In this document: piece after piece, positions 36,455 to 48,820 of the stretch
How positions within the stretch are numbered: position 1 is the stretch's first letter
Layout of the letters: each line of letters begins with the position of its first letter
Source: Bretschneidera sinensis
Taxonomy: Eukaryota; Streptophyta; Magnoliopsida; Brassicales; Akaniaceae
Direction: 5' to 3'
Assembly (NCBI GenBank): GCA_023935145.1
Contig: CM043698.1
Coordinates: 72,812,501 to 72,876,500, forward strand
DNA length: 64,000 nucleotides
Notes under the pieces: generated by a model
Databases searched by the model: none
The model's input: only the letters and a program-made list of their open reading frames with translations
What the model was told of the DNA's origin: nothing
Position numbers and translations under genes: made by a program

Positions 36455-39061
36455 GCACCTTTCATTTGCAGCAGCCAGCCCAGTTCACATCCTGTTAGGA
36501 GAATTTCGCTTGTAGCTTTTTTAGTTCCCTTTGATGACAATTAATGCCAAATTGCCAATTTAGATGATGGGATGGATATATAGCATGAACAAAATCTGGT
36601 GTGTGTTGTAGCTGTTTGAAGATCAAAATCCATTGCTTCTTGTCAATTCTGTTACTAGTCCAAGTGTCTGATACTGTCTATAAAGGTGTCTTTTCCCCAA
36701 GGTGGAAAGGGCATTGGACGGTGCATGATCATGTGATTGTCATGGTCTAAAAGGGGGCCTCTCATTGTGCAAAATGGGACCACATTTTGTAGTAACCCTT
36801 TGAAATTGTTTAGTGGTATTTGGGCTAAACCACAATGAACATGAATAAGTTGACTATGAGCATTATATTTTTAAAAACATAAGAAAATACTTTTAAAAAA
36901 GAAAAGAAAAAAAAACTGCAGCATTTTTGGTTAGCTTGCAGGCAGCAGCATTTTTTTCTCCTTCTCCCATTGGGACAGCAAATTGATTGCAAACTTAGAG
37001 CAAAACCCTCAATCATCTCTCATCACTACACCAACTCAAAACCACTTTTCACCATTTTTCTCCATTGAGCCAACACTGACAACGAGACAACTCAAACATT
37101 CCACTCCAAAAAATTAGTGTGCACATTTTACGGAGATGGAAATCTACCCTGAAAGATTTTTTACATAATTCACAAGTAAGAAATCGTCCAGCAGATAGTT
37201 TAGTTGCCTTGGCGCACTAATTACCGCGTTTTGAATATAGTCAAGGTTTTACCTGTTTATCGTACAGAAAAAAATAGAATTATTTTGTTTTAACATCTTT
37301 GTAACTTTATTTATATCATGCATTGATCGGCAAGGTTTTGTTAGATCTCCTTGCCAATATTTTTTAAAATTAATAAAATTGATAAGGGTTTTTGTCGAAC
37401 CTCCTCCACCACAAAAAAACTTCTTTAAAAAAAATTTATATTGCCATTTATGGGATCCAAACTATTTAGTGATCAATAAACCATGTCTTTCAACCACAAA
37501 CCTTGATTGTATATCTACATCAACATTATAACTTCTATATTTAGGTTAGAGAAACTATGATTTTATAGCAACGGTACATAAACTTTATAAATTTGACACT
37601 TCACGGCGTGAAATTTTAAAGTTGAAAATCAATTCATAATAATATTGATTTGTGGCAATATATTTTTTTTTTAAGTTTACCCAAAATTAATACTTTTGTT
37701 TTTATACCATAGCATATTGAAAATGTTGCATTTGAAGAGATATTTGTTATAAATTGATAGTTAAAAAATAAATGTTAAAATTATAGGTTTATGTATTTGA
37801 GAGTTAAATGTTTAAAATTCATAAGTCAATTCTTATTTATTCATTGGTTAGTGATCTAAATTAGTACTATATGTATGTTTTGAGTTTTGAAATGGATTCT
37901 GGAAGACAACAATTTTCTAATAAATAAAGATGAGTCGGGGAAAATGAAGTAAATTAACATTATTATTATATAAAAATACATTTAAAATTCATAGATCACA
38001 CGTGTAATGTATTTTCTCATAATAAAATACGGGGTTAAATACAATTATAAATAAACCACAAAGGGGCATTTTAGGGGAAAAAGGCAAAAGGATGAAAAGT
38101 GAAATTAAAAGTGACCAAAGCATCCGGAGAGAAAACCACACATTTTACATTAAACGCTCATCTAAAAAAGACTAAGGCCAAACACCCTTAGTAAGTGAGA
38201 TCAAATTGCTACTAATATATCAATAGTATAATATTATTTTTTAAAATTTAAATAGCAAAGGAAAACAAGCTTACGGGCCAAAGCCCAACATCATGGGCTA
38301 CAATGTCGTGAGATCTAACAAAGAAATGAGACAGACCATGAAGGGGCCTGAACTGAAGAAGCCGAGCCCAGGCCTCCCAAAATCGCATTCTCAATGATTT
38401 CCGCTGTGGGCTGAACTTGAGTAATCTCCTTTTTGGACATTCTTTTATTTTTAATCTTCTCGTTTACTCAACAATGGATTCAGGATAAAAATTTGAAAAA
38501 AAAATAAATAAATTTATCTTCGAGATTTTATAGGTAGATCAAATTGATTTTAAATTTTGAGGTAATGTCAATTTATTTATGAGTTTTATTTTTTAGGTTA
38601 GTTAGTATTTTGATCCAACTGAATTGTCAAGAGGCAAATAAAAGACATGTCAAACCCTTATTTTTCAAATCAATTTACCTTTATTTTGAAGGCCTAACAT
38701 GTGTTTCGAGTTCCTCTTGACGGTCCAATTGAATAGAAGATTCATTTGATTTGAAAAATAAAATTAAAAAACAAATTGGTACTCCCTCAAAACTTAATAT
38801 CTTGACCTAATCTTGAGATATCATAAATTTATTTCTTTCCTAAGAATTTTGATTTAATCTACTGCTGTTTGGTTTTGGCCAATGAGAAAGAAATATATAA
38901 TCTATTTGTTTGAAAAGTAATAAAAAGTAGGAGTATATTCTATTAGTACAATATATATTAGAGGAATTGCAACAATTCTTACAGAATAAATATTCTTACA
39001 GAATAAATATTCTTACGCAAATGATCTTCCAATTTTTACTATTGAGTGATGAAGTTATACT
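36455..39061. other. Intergenic, no gene seen
   Basis: SWEET 3' flank, then AT-rich sequence with short low-complexity runs. An 18-base unit (TTCTTACAGAATAAATA) is tandemly repeated near 38976-39012, just before the next Copia insertion. No coding signal. Confidence 0.6.
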
Positions 39062-39066
39062 ACTCC

Positions 39067-39604
39067 TGTTATGAAATCTACCAAAAACCACTGAGTACGA
39101 ACACAGAATAAGACAGAGCCAGATTCTAACCAAGTGAACACAAATCAACAATCAAGAAAAAAAAAAAACAGTAACCAAGAACACCAAAGCTTTACATGGT
39201 TCAGTCAATGTGACCTACATCCACGGGGAAGGAATCAAAAGAATTCACTAAGACAATCAACAAAGGTTACAAGGCTTCAAACACAGGGATGAACTCTGTT
39301 TCTTCCTTTCTCTCTCAAACCCGATACAAGTTTCCCAAGTCCCTCATTGTGTTTCCCAAAACCTCTCATTACAAACCCAATTGACTTCCCTTGAACCCTC
39401 TCAACTCACTTACATTATTATATATAGCCAATGATCCTTCCAAGTTGATCGGTTCACCAATCAGAAGTTTTCTTTTCCTTTTACCAACTGTCAAGGCCAC
39501 TGACAGTTATAACCGAGTTAGTTATGACAGTTTTGGCCTCCAACTGTCATAACCACCTCCTGATTCAAGGCATTGCAGTCTAGTAATTGTGAGTCACCAC
39601 AACA
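39067..39604 (-). repeat. 3' LTR of the ACTCC Copia
   Basis: 538 bases, pair of 43705-44239. Contains TATA-like TATATATAATAA-type sequence near 39415-39428 on the minus strand. Confidence 0.93.
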
Positions 39605-39675
39605 ATTCTCCACCTTGACTCCCAATTACAAAACCTCCATGATAATGATTCCCTCCTCTCAGCCACGAAGGGCTT

Positions 39676-41470
39676 TTACTCCTCAGTTGAGTTCGCTAAG
39701 TCCAGACAGTGTCTGAACTTAGCTGCAAGTAATGCCTTTGTAAGCATGTCAGCTGGATTCTCTTCAGTGGGTATCTTCTCCACTGTTATCGAACCCTTAG
39801 CAACAACATCCTTCACAAAATGAAGCTTCATGTCTATATGCTTAGACCTCTCATGAAAGACCTGGTTCCTGGTCAAGTGAATTGTGCTTTGGTTGTCATA
39901 AAACACTGTTACAACCTTCTGCTGTATGCCAAGCTCTTCAACCATGCCCTTTAGCCACATAGCCTCCTTAATTGCTTCTATCACAACAATGTATTCGGCC
40001 TCTGTTGTTGAAAAAGCTACAATAGATTGCAGATTGGACTTCCAGCTGACTGTAGTACTAAAGACTGTAAAAATGAATCCAGTCAGTGACTTCCTAGTGT
40101 CAATGCTCCCTGCATAATCAAAGTCCACATAGCCAACCGCCTTATCCCTTTCATTCTCTTGCTTCTTAAACAACAGTCCCAACTCAGTAGTACCCTTTAA
40201 GTATCTAAGGGTCCACTTCAAAGCTTCCCAATGAGCTTGTCCAGGATTTGTCATAAACCTGCTTATGATGCTGACAGCATAAGCCAAGTCTGGCCTGCTG
40301 CAAACCATCCCATACATAATGCTACCAACCCTACTGGCATAAGGGACACTCTCCATATATCATTTCTCATCTTCACTCTCAGGTGCTTGAGAGTTTGACA
40401 ATCTAAAGTGCTGACCAATTGGTGTTGTAACTTGCTGGGCCTCATGCATATTGAACCTTACTAATACTTTCTGAATATATGACTTCTGAGATAAGAACAA
40501 GCTGCTCTTCTTTCTGTCTCTTGTGATCTCCATCCCTAAGATCTTAGTGGCAGGCCCCAAGTCTTTCATGTCAAATTCTGAGTTGAGCATACCTTTAATC
40601 TTCTGGACTTCCTCCTTGCTTCTGCTAGCTACTAGCATATCATCTACATACAGGAGCAGGTAAGTACTTATGTCACCATCTTGCTTCTTCATGTATACAC
40701 AACTATCGTAGCTGTTTCTAACAAAACCAATCCTTAACATAAACTCATCAAATCTTTTATACCATTGTCTTGGACTTTGTTTAAGTCCATACAATGATTT
40801 CCTTAGCAAACAGACTTTGTCCCTGGTTTCAGAAGTGCAGTACCCATCTGGCTGGTCCATATAGATGGTTTCTTCCAACTCTCCATGTAAGAAAGCAGTT
40901 TTAACATCTAACTGCTCCACTTCCAAGTCATATTGAGCCACTAATGCTAAAATCAACCTGACTGAGCAATGTTTTACCACAGGTGAAATTTTTTATTGAA
41001 ATCAATCCCTTTAACATGTGTGAATCTCTTTGCAACTAGCTTGGCTTTATACCTGGCCTTTTCCATTCCTGGTATGCCCTATTTCTTCTTGAATATCCAC
41101 TTACAGCTTACTACTCGTTGGTTCTTTGGTATGTCCACGAGCTCCCAGGTTTTGTTTTTCATCAGAGAAGCTATTTCCTCATCTATTGCATCAGCCCACT
41201 TGTGCTTCTCCTTACTCTTCAGAGCTTCCTTGTAGTTGTTTGGTTCAGCCTCTTCTATCTCTTCTGCAACACTAAATGCGAGGAGATCAAGTCTGTATGG
41301 CCATATCTCTCTGGTGGTCTAATGGTTCTTCTTTGTCTATCTCTCACCAGATTGTAGTCATCCAATCACCAGATTGTAGTCATCCAATCTGGTTTCTGGT
41401 TCAATTTCTTGCTGGTCTTCTACCTTTCCACCTTGAACATGCACTCCAGTCCTTTGGTCAGCCACTATTT
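39676..41470 (-). pseudogene. RT and RNase H of the ACTCC Copia, broken
   Basis: RT 40360-40980: EQLDVKTAFLHGELEETIYM, SLYGLKQSPRQWYKRFDEFM and LLLYVDDMLVASRS. RNase H 39676-40356: YVDFDYAGSIDTRKSLTGFI, FSTTEAEYIVVIEAIKEAMW, FYDNQSTIHL and a terminal NPADMLTKAL. In the first RNase H motif the usual D-A-D reads D-F-D. A stop separates RT from RNase H at about 40357-40359. RT upstream of 40980 is frame-shifted, with ARLVAK-like and linker sequence scattered to 41470. Confidence 0.88.
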
Positions 41471-41471
41471 C

Positions 41472-42833
41472 CTATTGTTGCAGCTTCACCTTAATTGGAA
41501 TACTCATATTTGTGACACTGTTCTTAGTAGCATGGCTTTGCAGGTTTTCCATTTTAGACTCATCAAAAACCACGTCTCTACTAATGATACATTTCTGTTG
41601 GCCAGGCTCCATACACCACAATTTATAACCCTTGGTTCCGTATGGGTAGCCAATGAAAATACACCTCAAAGCTCTTGCCTCTAGTTTATCTTGTCTGATA
41701 TGAGCATATGCCAAACATCCAAAAACTTTAAGGTTGTTGTAGTTACCTGGTTTCCCATACCACATCTCCAAAAGAGTCTTCATTCCAATAGCTGTTGATG
41801 GGAACCTATTAATAAGATAACAGGCTGTTGACACAGCTTCACCCTAAAAGCTTTTGGGTAATCCAGCATTCAGCAGCATGCATCTCACTCTCTCTAAGAG
41901 AGTTCTATTCATCATCTCAGCTAATCCATTCTGCTGAGGGGTATTTCGAACTGTCCTGTGCCTTGTAATGCTATATTTCCTGCAAAACTCTTTAAACTGC
42001 CCTGACAGATAGTCCAGGCCATTGTCAGTTCTCAAATGCTTCAGTTTTGTTTCCATTTTGTTTTCAGTGAGAGTTAACCAGTCCTTGAACCGTTCAAAGG
42101 CTTCATCTTTTGTTTTTAGAATGAAAACCCACACTCTCCTAGTGTAGTCATCTATGATAGACAAAAAATACCTCCCACCTCCATGTGTTTGAGTTCTAGC
42201 GAGATCCCATAGATCACTATGTACATAATCTAATGGTTTCTTTGTTGTGTGAGTTCTAGTAGAGAACTTCACTCTAGTTGACTTCCCCAACACACACTGT
42301 TCACAAAACTCCAGTTTACCAACTTGGTCACCACCTAACAGGTTCTGTTTAGACAATTCTTGTAGGCCCCTTTCACTTACGTGCCCCAATCTCATGTGCC
42401 ATAATCTAGTTTTGTCAGTTTCAGGCTGAACTACACTAGAGGAGTTACCAATCATAGTTCTTCCGATTAGTGAATATAGACCATTATTTCTAACTCTTTT
42501 CATGGCAATTAAAGAGCCTTTAGTTACTTTAATATAACCATTTTCAGCCTTAAAGGTATAGCCACTTGATTCCAACATGCCTAAAGAAATCAGATTCCTT
42601 TTGAGTTCTGGAATGTACCTGACATGTTGCAGTATTCGTTCAGCTCCATCAAACATCCTTATCCTGATTGTCCCACTGCCAACCACCCAGCACGCTTTGT
42701 TGTCTCCAAGCAGTACAGATCCACCATTGACCAGTTGGAGTGTCTCGAACCAATCTTTATGAGGACACATATGGAAGGAGCAGCCTGAGTCAAGAATCCA
42801 CTCCTTACTTGATTCTGACTCACTAATTATCAA
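41472..42833 (-). pseudogene. Protease and integrase of the ACTCC Copia
   Basis: The protease active site WILDSGCSFHM is near 42800. The linker is ISLGMLESSGYTFKAENGYI. The zinc site is LWHMRLGHVSERGLQELSKQ ... CEQCVLGKS. Integrase is YVHSDLWDLA, SIIDDYTRRVWVFILKTKDE, LRTDNGLDYLSGQFKEFC and NTPQQNGLAEMMNRTLLERV (note A-E-M in place of the usual V-E-R around the Glu). A TAG at about 41844 replaces a Trp codon, after which 41472-41834 continues with CYLINRFPSTA and VFGCLAYAHI. Confidence 0.88.
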
Positions 42834-42862
42834 AGTTTCAGCTGAATTATAACCATCAGAGA

Positions 42863-43560
42863 CTACACTCGCTTCTCCTGAATCTTTTGGCTTTTCTTGA
42901 TGCCTTTTTCTCTTGTCAGGACAGTTCTTCTTGAAATGGCCTTCCTTGTGGCAATGGTAACACTTGAAAGGTCCCTTTGATGACTAATTTCCACTTTTCT
43001 TTCCTTGTCTCGATCTTGATATATTCTGATTATTCCTGGAGTCTCTTCTGTTTGATCTTCCTCTAACAGTAAGACCATCTCCACTGTTCTCCTCATTCAT
43101 ATCATGTTTCTTCTGAAGTTCTTTGGCTCTAATCAGGGATTGAACCTCCTCCAGCGAAATTGTCTGCACTCTTCCATAAAGCATTGCATATTTGAAATGC
43201 TCATAACTCTTGGGAATAGAGTTTAGTAACAGTAAAGCCTTATCTTCGTCCTCTAACTTGAAATCAATGTTTTTAAGATCATCTATGATCTTATTAAACT
43301 CATCAATCTGCTCTGAGATTGATTTTTCTTCATGCATCTTGAAGGAGTACAGACGTTGCTTCAAGAAGAGTCTGTTGGCCAGGGATTTCATCATATAGAG
43401 CAATTCAAGTTTAGCCCATAGTGCCTGTGCCGTTGTTTCCCTTGACACTTCTCTCAAAGTTTTATCACCTAGACTTAGAATTATTGCACTATGAGCTTTA
43501 TCCAAGATAATGTTCTTTTCTTTCTCGGGCATCTCAGTAGGCAAGGTCGCTGGTCATTGC
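42863..43560 (-). pseudogene. gag of the ACTCC Copia
   Basis: 42984-43544: capsid-type IILSLGDKTLREVSRETTAQ, ALWAKLELLYMMKSLANRLF, MHEEKSISEQIDEFNKIIDD and LLLLNSIPKSYEHFKYAMLY. A zinc knuckle of CHKEGHFKKNCPDKR type lies in another frame at about 42900-42965. A stop near 43547 cuts off the first residues. Confidence 0.85.
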
Positions 43561-43704
43561 AGTGCTTCCACAACACCCTGTTGTACTAGCAGGGCTATCA
43601 TCTTGACTCTCCACAAGCTAAAGTCGTTCTTTCCGGTGAATTTTTCGATGTCGAACTTGGTAGATCCTATCATCGTGGTCTGATTTCCCACAGATGGCGC
43701 CACT

Positions 43705-44239
43705 TGTTATGAAATCTACCAAAAACCACTGAGTATGAACACAGAACAAGACAGAGCCAGATTCTAACCAAGTGAACACAAATCAACAATAAAAAAAAAA
43801 CGGTAACCAAGAACACCAAAGCTTTACGTGGTTCAGTCAATGTGACCTACATCCATGGGGAAGGAATCAAAAGAATTCACTAAGACAATCAACAAAGGTT
43901 ACAAGGCTTCAAACACAGGGATGAACTCTGTTTCATCCTCTCTCTCTCAAACCCGATACAAGTTTCCCAAGTCCCTCAATATGTTTCCCAAAACCTCTCA
44001 TTACAAACCCAATTGATTTCCCTTGAACCCTCTCAACTCACTTACATAATTATATATAGCCAATGATCATTCCAAGTTGATCGGTTCACCAATCAGAAGT
44101 TTTCTTTTCCTTTTACCAACTGTCAAGGCCACTGACAGTTATAACCGAGTTAGTTATGACAGTTTTGGCCTCTAACTGTTATAACCACCTCCTGATTCAA
44201 GGCATTGCCTTAGTCCAGTAATTGTGAGTCACCACAACA
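43705..44239 (-). repeat. 5' LTR of the ACTCC Copia
   Basis: 535 bases, pair of 39067-39604. Confidence 0.93.
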
Positions 44240-44269
44240 ACTCCATTAGTATTTGAATTGATACTACTA

Positions 44270-46315
44270 AAAAACACACACCTAATGAAGACATGATACG
44301 TGGATAGCCCCTAACCAAGACAACAAAGGTGACACGTGGATGACCCTAGACAATGCAGTTGGGCCTCTAGGACATCATTGCTCACACAGCTGGACCTCCA
44401 CGTGGACAGCCCTTAAAACGAAACAGCGAGGTAAACACGCGGATGACCTAGGACAACGCAGCTGAGCCTCCAGGACATCTTTACCCACACAGCTGGGCCT
44501 CTACATCTTCATCGCCCTAGACGAAAGGGCCACCTCAACCCTAAAACCAAAAAGACTTAGGTGCGCATTCCAAAAGAGAGATTTTTTTTAAAAGAAAAAT
44601 AAAGGAAACATTGTCATTCCCATACTTCCTATTGCACTCTAACAAAAGCATTGGAGCATCCTCAGAGGCATCCCCTCCAGAGACCCCCTAGCTCAAGTTC
44701 TCTCCCTGTGCAGATTCCCTAGAGACCCGGCCTCCAACTCGGCAACACATTTTTGGCAGCAACAGATTTGCGCCGTCTATAGGGCATTACCATCTCTCGC
44801 TAAACAGTAAAAGTGAAAAAATTTAAAGAACTCATTTGTTGCTATGCCACCTAAACACACCGCCAAGGATGCCTTGTACCCGTACCCATCAGTCCGGATC
44901 GAGTTCCTCGTGCCGAATCCGATGCGCACCCCAACATGGCTACACTCCAACCACAGTTCGTAGAGCTCTCACAGTTAGTGGCCAACCTAGCCATCGAGGT
45001 TCATGGAGGGGCTCGCCAACCTTTTCCCACACCGTCACGGCTGGACCTCAGCCGTATCGGTTTGGCTAGCCGTAAGCTCCCTGTCGACGACTGTTCTGCG
45101 GTAGAGTCCTCCCTGCCTCGTGTGGCTAAGTCTAGAGAAATTCTCTTGTCCAGAAGCAGCAAGGGTCTCGGCAAGCGAATAGAAGATATGGAGGAACAGA
45201 TCAACGAAGCACTCAAGGGCCGTAACCACAGTGTCATGGACGAGCTCAACGTTCAGGACCCTCCCTTCACTCAGGAAGTCCTTGAGGTTGCCTCTCACTG
45301 AACTTCCGAATACCCTAGATTAAACCTTACAACGGTTCCACGGACCCCCTGGACCATCTCTAGTACTACAAAACCACAATGACGCTCCACAGACACTTCG
45401 ATCCCGTAATGTTTCGAGCTTTCCCCTTGATGCTTGAGAAAGCGACCGGGAGGTGATATTCTCGTTTAAAACCAAGGGGCATCTGCTTGTTCAAGGAACA
45501 AAGCTACGTCTTCGCGTCGCATTTTCTCAGCAACAAATGACCTAGGAAGACCTCAGAGTCCCTATTCAAAATCATCCAGTTAAAAGGGGAAAAACTCCAA
45601 GTCTACATATCAAGGTTCAATTCCGCGCCCTGGGAGATCCCTGACCTCGACCTCAGTGTCCAGATGTTGGCATTTAAAAATGAATTGAGACTTGGGATCT
45701 TCAGTTCAAAACTCAACAGGCAACCACCCAGCGACATGAATGAGATTTTTTCCCGAGCCAAGAAATATGTGCTGGAAGAAAATGACCAGGCATCCGAAGG
45801 GAGCGGGAAGGGGACGCAGAAAGGAAGAGAAGGTGCGCTGTCAGTCCACTCTGGGAGCCCATCAAACGACATTTTCGAGAGGACAGGCCAAGGGCCCCTA
45901 GGCCCTTCGAGAACTTCACCCCCCTCAATGCATCCAGGACCGACATCTTGATGCAAATCCAGGACAAGGGGATCTTATAGTGGCCCCCAAGACCGCTGTG
46001 CCTCAATGAGAACCTAAGAAAATGGTGCCAATTCCACAGGAACCACGGGCACGACACTGAATATTGCCAGACAATAAAACACCAGATAGAACCCTTCATC
46101 AATAGGTGGCAGTTAAAAGAGTTCACTGGGCCTCGAGCAGAGAAAATCGTGGAGCAACCCCGGAGGAGTCCCAAACTCCATTTCGGTCGGGATAGAGTGG
46201 TGTGGCCTACTCGGAAGAGTCCCGGGCCGAGCCACGGAGAACCCAGCCAAAAGAAGCCAGAGGCTGCTGCAGCTAAGGTCATCAAAACCATCTGTGAGGT
46301 TGTGTAGTAGACGCA
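44270..46315 (+). mobile_element. Ty3/gypsy remnant: LTR end, primer site and gag
   Basis: Copies of CACGTGGA and GCCTC(T/C)(A/G)GGACATC at 44300-44520 look like LTR sequence, ending about 44752 (...CTCGGCAACA). The primer-site-like TTTGCGCCGTCTATAGGG (44767-44784) resembles the TGGCGCCGTCTGTGGG site of plant gypsy elements. Gag pieces follow in changing frames: ATLQPQFVELSQLVANLAIE (44936-45301), a degraded capsid core near 45330-45600, then YISRFNSA-like and VQMLAFKNELRLGIFSSKLN with PPSDMNEIFSRAKKYVLEEN (45664-45951), and a zinc-finger-like HxHDTEYC region near 46040-46080. GC content is higher than in neighbouring DNA. Confidence 0.7.
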
Positions 46316-46470
46316 CGGTCCTAAGTTCGATTCACTATGAGATCATACTCATGATTTAAGTGGGAGGTCGCGTCAAGGAGTTGGCATGCTATCATCTCTC
46401 TAGTTTGGAGCTGTAGAGCTAGGTTCCTAGGCTTGGTTTTGGAGGATTCTAAGTTATCAAAAAAAATCTC
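46316..46470 (+). repeat. Possible SINE or tRNA-derived remnant
   Basis: CCTAAGTTCGATTCACTATG (46320-46340) resembles a pol III B box (GGTTCGANTCC). The sequence ends about 46462 with TATCAAAAAAAA. No A box or target duplication found. Confidence 0.3.
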
Positions 46471-48450
46471 TTTTTTTTTATAATATTTTTTACTGAACAT
46501 ATCTTATAAAAATCATTATATATTTTTTCTTCATCTTATTCACCAAACACACTCTTTAAAAACTTGAAAGTTAAAGAGATTTACAATCAACTACTATATT
46601 ATTACTGCAAAATCAGGTCTTCAAATATAGCCAAAATGGTGAGTAGGATTCAGCCATTATCGCTCACGCCATTCACGCATGGCTTTTTGGCATTACCTTA
46701 TAAATAACGTATACTTCCCTTTTCTGCTATGAATAGCTTATTCTCATCAGAATTCATCATTGCCATTTTCCACAATGGAATGAAGAGGTAGTGAAATTTA
46801 CGAGAGAGAGGATTTTTTATTTGTTTTAAGTTTACTTAACAAAAAAATTGAAAATCAATAGACCTTTTATAATGAAAATGCTTTGAAATTAAAGTTTTAA
46901 GAGCACATCACTGGGCTAATCTCATCACAACGGGGATGTCTCCTTATGTACTGATACGTTAAATATCGCATTATACATCTTTTCGGTTCCACCTCACTTT
47001 CTATTCCATTCGATCAACACAGATAATAATTTAATTTGTTAAGATAACTAAAAATAGAAAATTAGGTTCAACAACGCACAAAAATCATTGATTTTATAGT
47101 TTCTAACGAAGATGATAATGATTAGGGGAGTACATTGATTAGAAATACAAAAACAACAAAATACAACATAATTTTTTTTTAGTTACATGACAATATTTGT
47201 TATGCAATATTATGACAATAATAATGGATATCGTTAGTTAAATTATGGTCAATATGCTGAAAATTAATTTTATGTTTACATATACGACAAAATACTCGTT
47301 ATGTATGTTATTTGACAATAATTATCCTGACAGACATACAATAATCATTAATTTTGTTGTCGCTAATGAAAGTGGCAATAATTAGAGGAGTGCATACTTT
47401 GACGTCAAATGATTCGAAATAAAAATTAAGAGCGATAGAATACGACAAAATTTCTTTTTACGTATACAACAAAGTATTTGTTAAGTACATAGTTTCACAA
47501 TAATAAGGGATATTGTTAATTAGTTTAAATTATGGTCAATGTGTTGAAAAAAGGACTTAATTGTTTTATCACTATAGAAAAACAAAAGTGAAGAATATTA
47601 TGATTTGATTTCGATAAGAATGAAATAAAAAGAAATTAAATCTCCAAAATTCACATTGGAAATATCAAGAAACATTTAAGATTGTTGTTAATGTAAACAA
47701 ATATATTAATAAATTTATTATCCAATAAAAGTATAATCAATTACTTAAAATAGATAACAATTAACTAATTCTTCAAGAATCATTTAAGCAGCCTTTAATT
47801 TGTAATGTTTAATTTTTTTTTTTGTTCTAGCTAATACTCCTTGATGTGAGTTAATTTTGGAGCTCCAATATTAATTTTTTTCTTTGTACTTCTTTTTGTT
47901 TGCATTTTGAAATAATTAAGCACATTGAAAGAGCTAGTTATCCATTAAAGGATTTCCTGTAATCATCATTACATAAATAAACACACATCACCACTATTCT
48001 ATCAACAGATTTCACGTCCAAATGTTTATTCTTTATTTATTTATTTATTATAGATATTACATCTTACAAACACACATTTCTTAAAAAAAAAAAACAAAAA
48101 ACACGCATTTCTCTTATTTTATTATTATTATATATATCTTTGCTATTCCCTGAATTAATCAGAAAAAAAAAACATATTTACTATAATCATGATCACAAAT
48201 TCAAATTTACAAAAATGCTATAATTATAATTTCTTCTCGTATATTTTTCTTATTCTTGTCATGTTGAATTTGAGAAATTTTTGTTTTGGAAAGTTTTTTG
48301 TAAAAGTACTTTTCATTGTTAAATGAAAAGAAATTTTAAATAAAATCTCTCATAACAATGGTAAAAAAAAATTCATGGATCAATAAGTATAAACAAGAAT
48401 CTCGAATCTCGAATCTCTCTTTGAATTTACAGAAGCTTTTTCTGATGAAA
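46471..48450. other. AT-rich intergenic DNA with a diverged direct repeat
   Basis: No gene seen. Two diverged copies of about 200 bases lie at 47085-47265 and 47345-47552, offset about 287 at their right ends. Both hold TTAGNGGAGTNCAT, ATACGACAAAAT-like, GGATATNGTTA and AATTATGGTCAAT(A/G)TG(C/T)TGAAAA. Confidence 0.6.
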
Positions 48451-48535
48451 ATACTCATGCTTGAATGCATGCATTCTCATTGCTCCTATGCTTGAATGCA
48501 TTCATGGCAGCAGCCTGTAAATAAATAATTAAAGA

Positions 48536-48820
48536 TCAAATAAACAATGTAGTTCGGTATCGAATGAAATAAATTGGAAACAGAAATATGTACATTAGAC
48601 ATTTTTCATATTCCTGCTTAGTTAGGGTTTCGGGCTCATCCAACCAAGGCAGCTCTTCGTGCTCATGAGAAAGAGAAAGAGAAAGAGAGCGTTTTTGTGA
48701 TGAGTGCTTTCTTCGACGTGGCAGCCATGGTCTTAAAAAACAACCACGTATACCCTTCTTCTCAATTGTAACCGTTTCAAAGTTTGTAGCCAATAACCAA
48801 AATGAGAAACTGCATGGCAT
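48536..48820 (-). CDS. Small hypothetical frame, possibly a first exon
   Basis: 94 open codons in an otherwise stop-rich region, more GC-rich than its flanks. Basic middle (RPWLPRRRKHSSQKR), then ELPWLDEPETLTKQEYEKCL. A GT (GTACAT) follows KCL, and TTTATTTACAG at about 48514-48524 could be its acceptor, which would end the protein a few residues later. I do not recognise it. It may be chance. Confidence 0.25.
   Translation of the reverse strand: MPCSFSFWLLATNFETVTIEKKGIRGCFLRPWLPRRRKHSSQKRSLSLSLSHEHEELPWLDEPETLTKQEYEKCLMYIFLFPIYFIRYRTTLFI

Larger units (their letters stand above)
39067..44239 (-). mobile_element. Copia retrotransposon, full length, TSD ACTCC
   Basis: LTRs 39067-39604 and 43705-44239 begin TGTTATGAAATC and end CCACAACA (plus strand). 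The target duplication ACTCC lies at 39062-39066 and 44240-44244. The primer site (minus TGGCGCCATCTGTGGG, 43687-43702) is two bases from the 5' LTR, and the polypurine tract (minus GGGAGTCAAGGTGGAGAAT) is next to the 3' LTR. By eye the LTRs differ at roughly 15-20 of 535 positions plus small indels, so this is a fairly young insertion. Coding sequence is gag to RNase H, with several breaks. Confidence 0.95.

Noticed and set aside
45603..46316. Long minus-strand frames
   Set aside because: Shadows of the GC-rich gypsy gag remnant.
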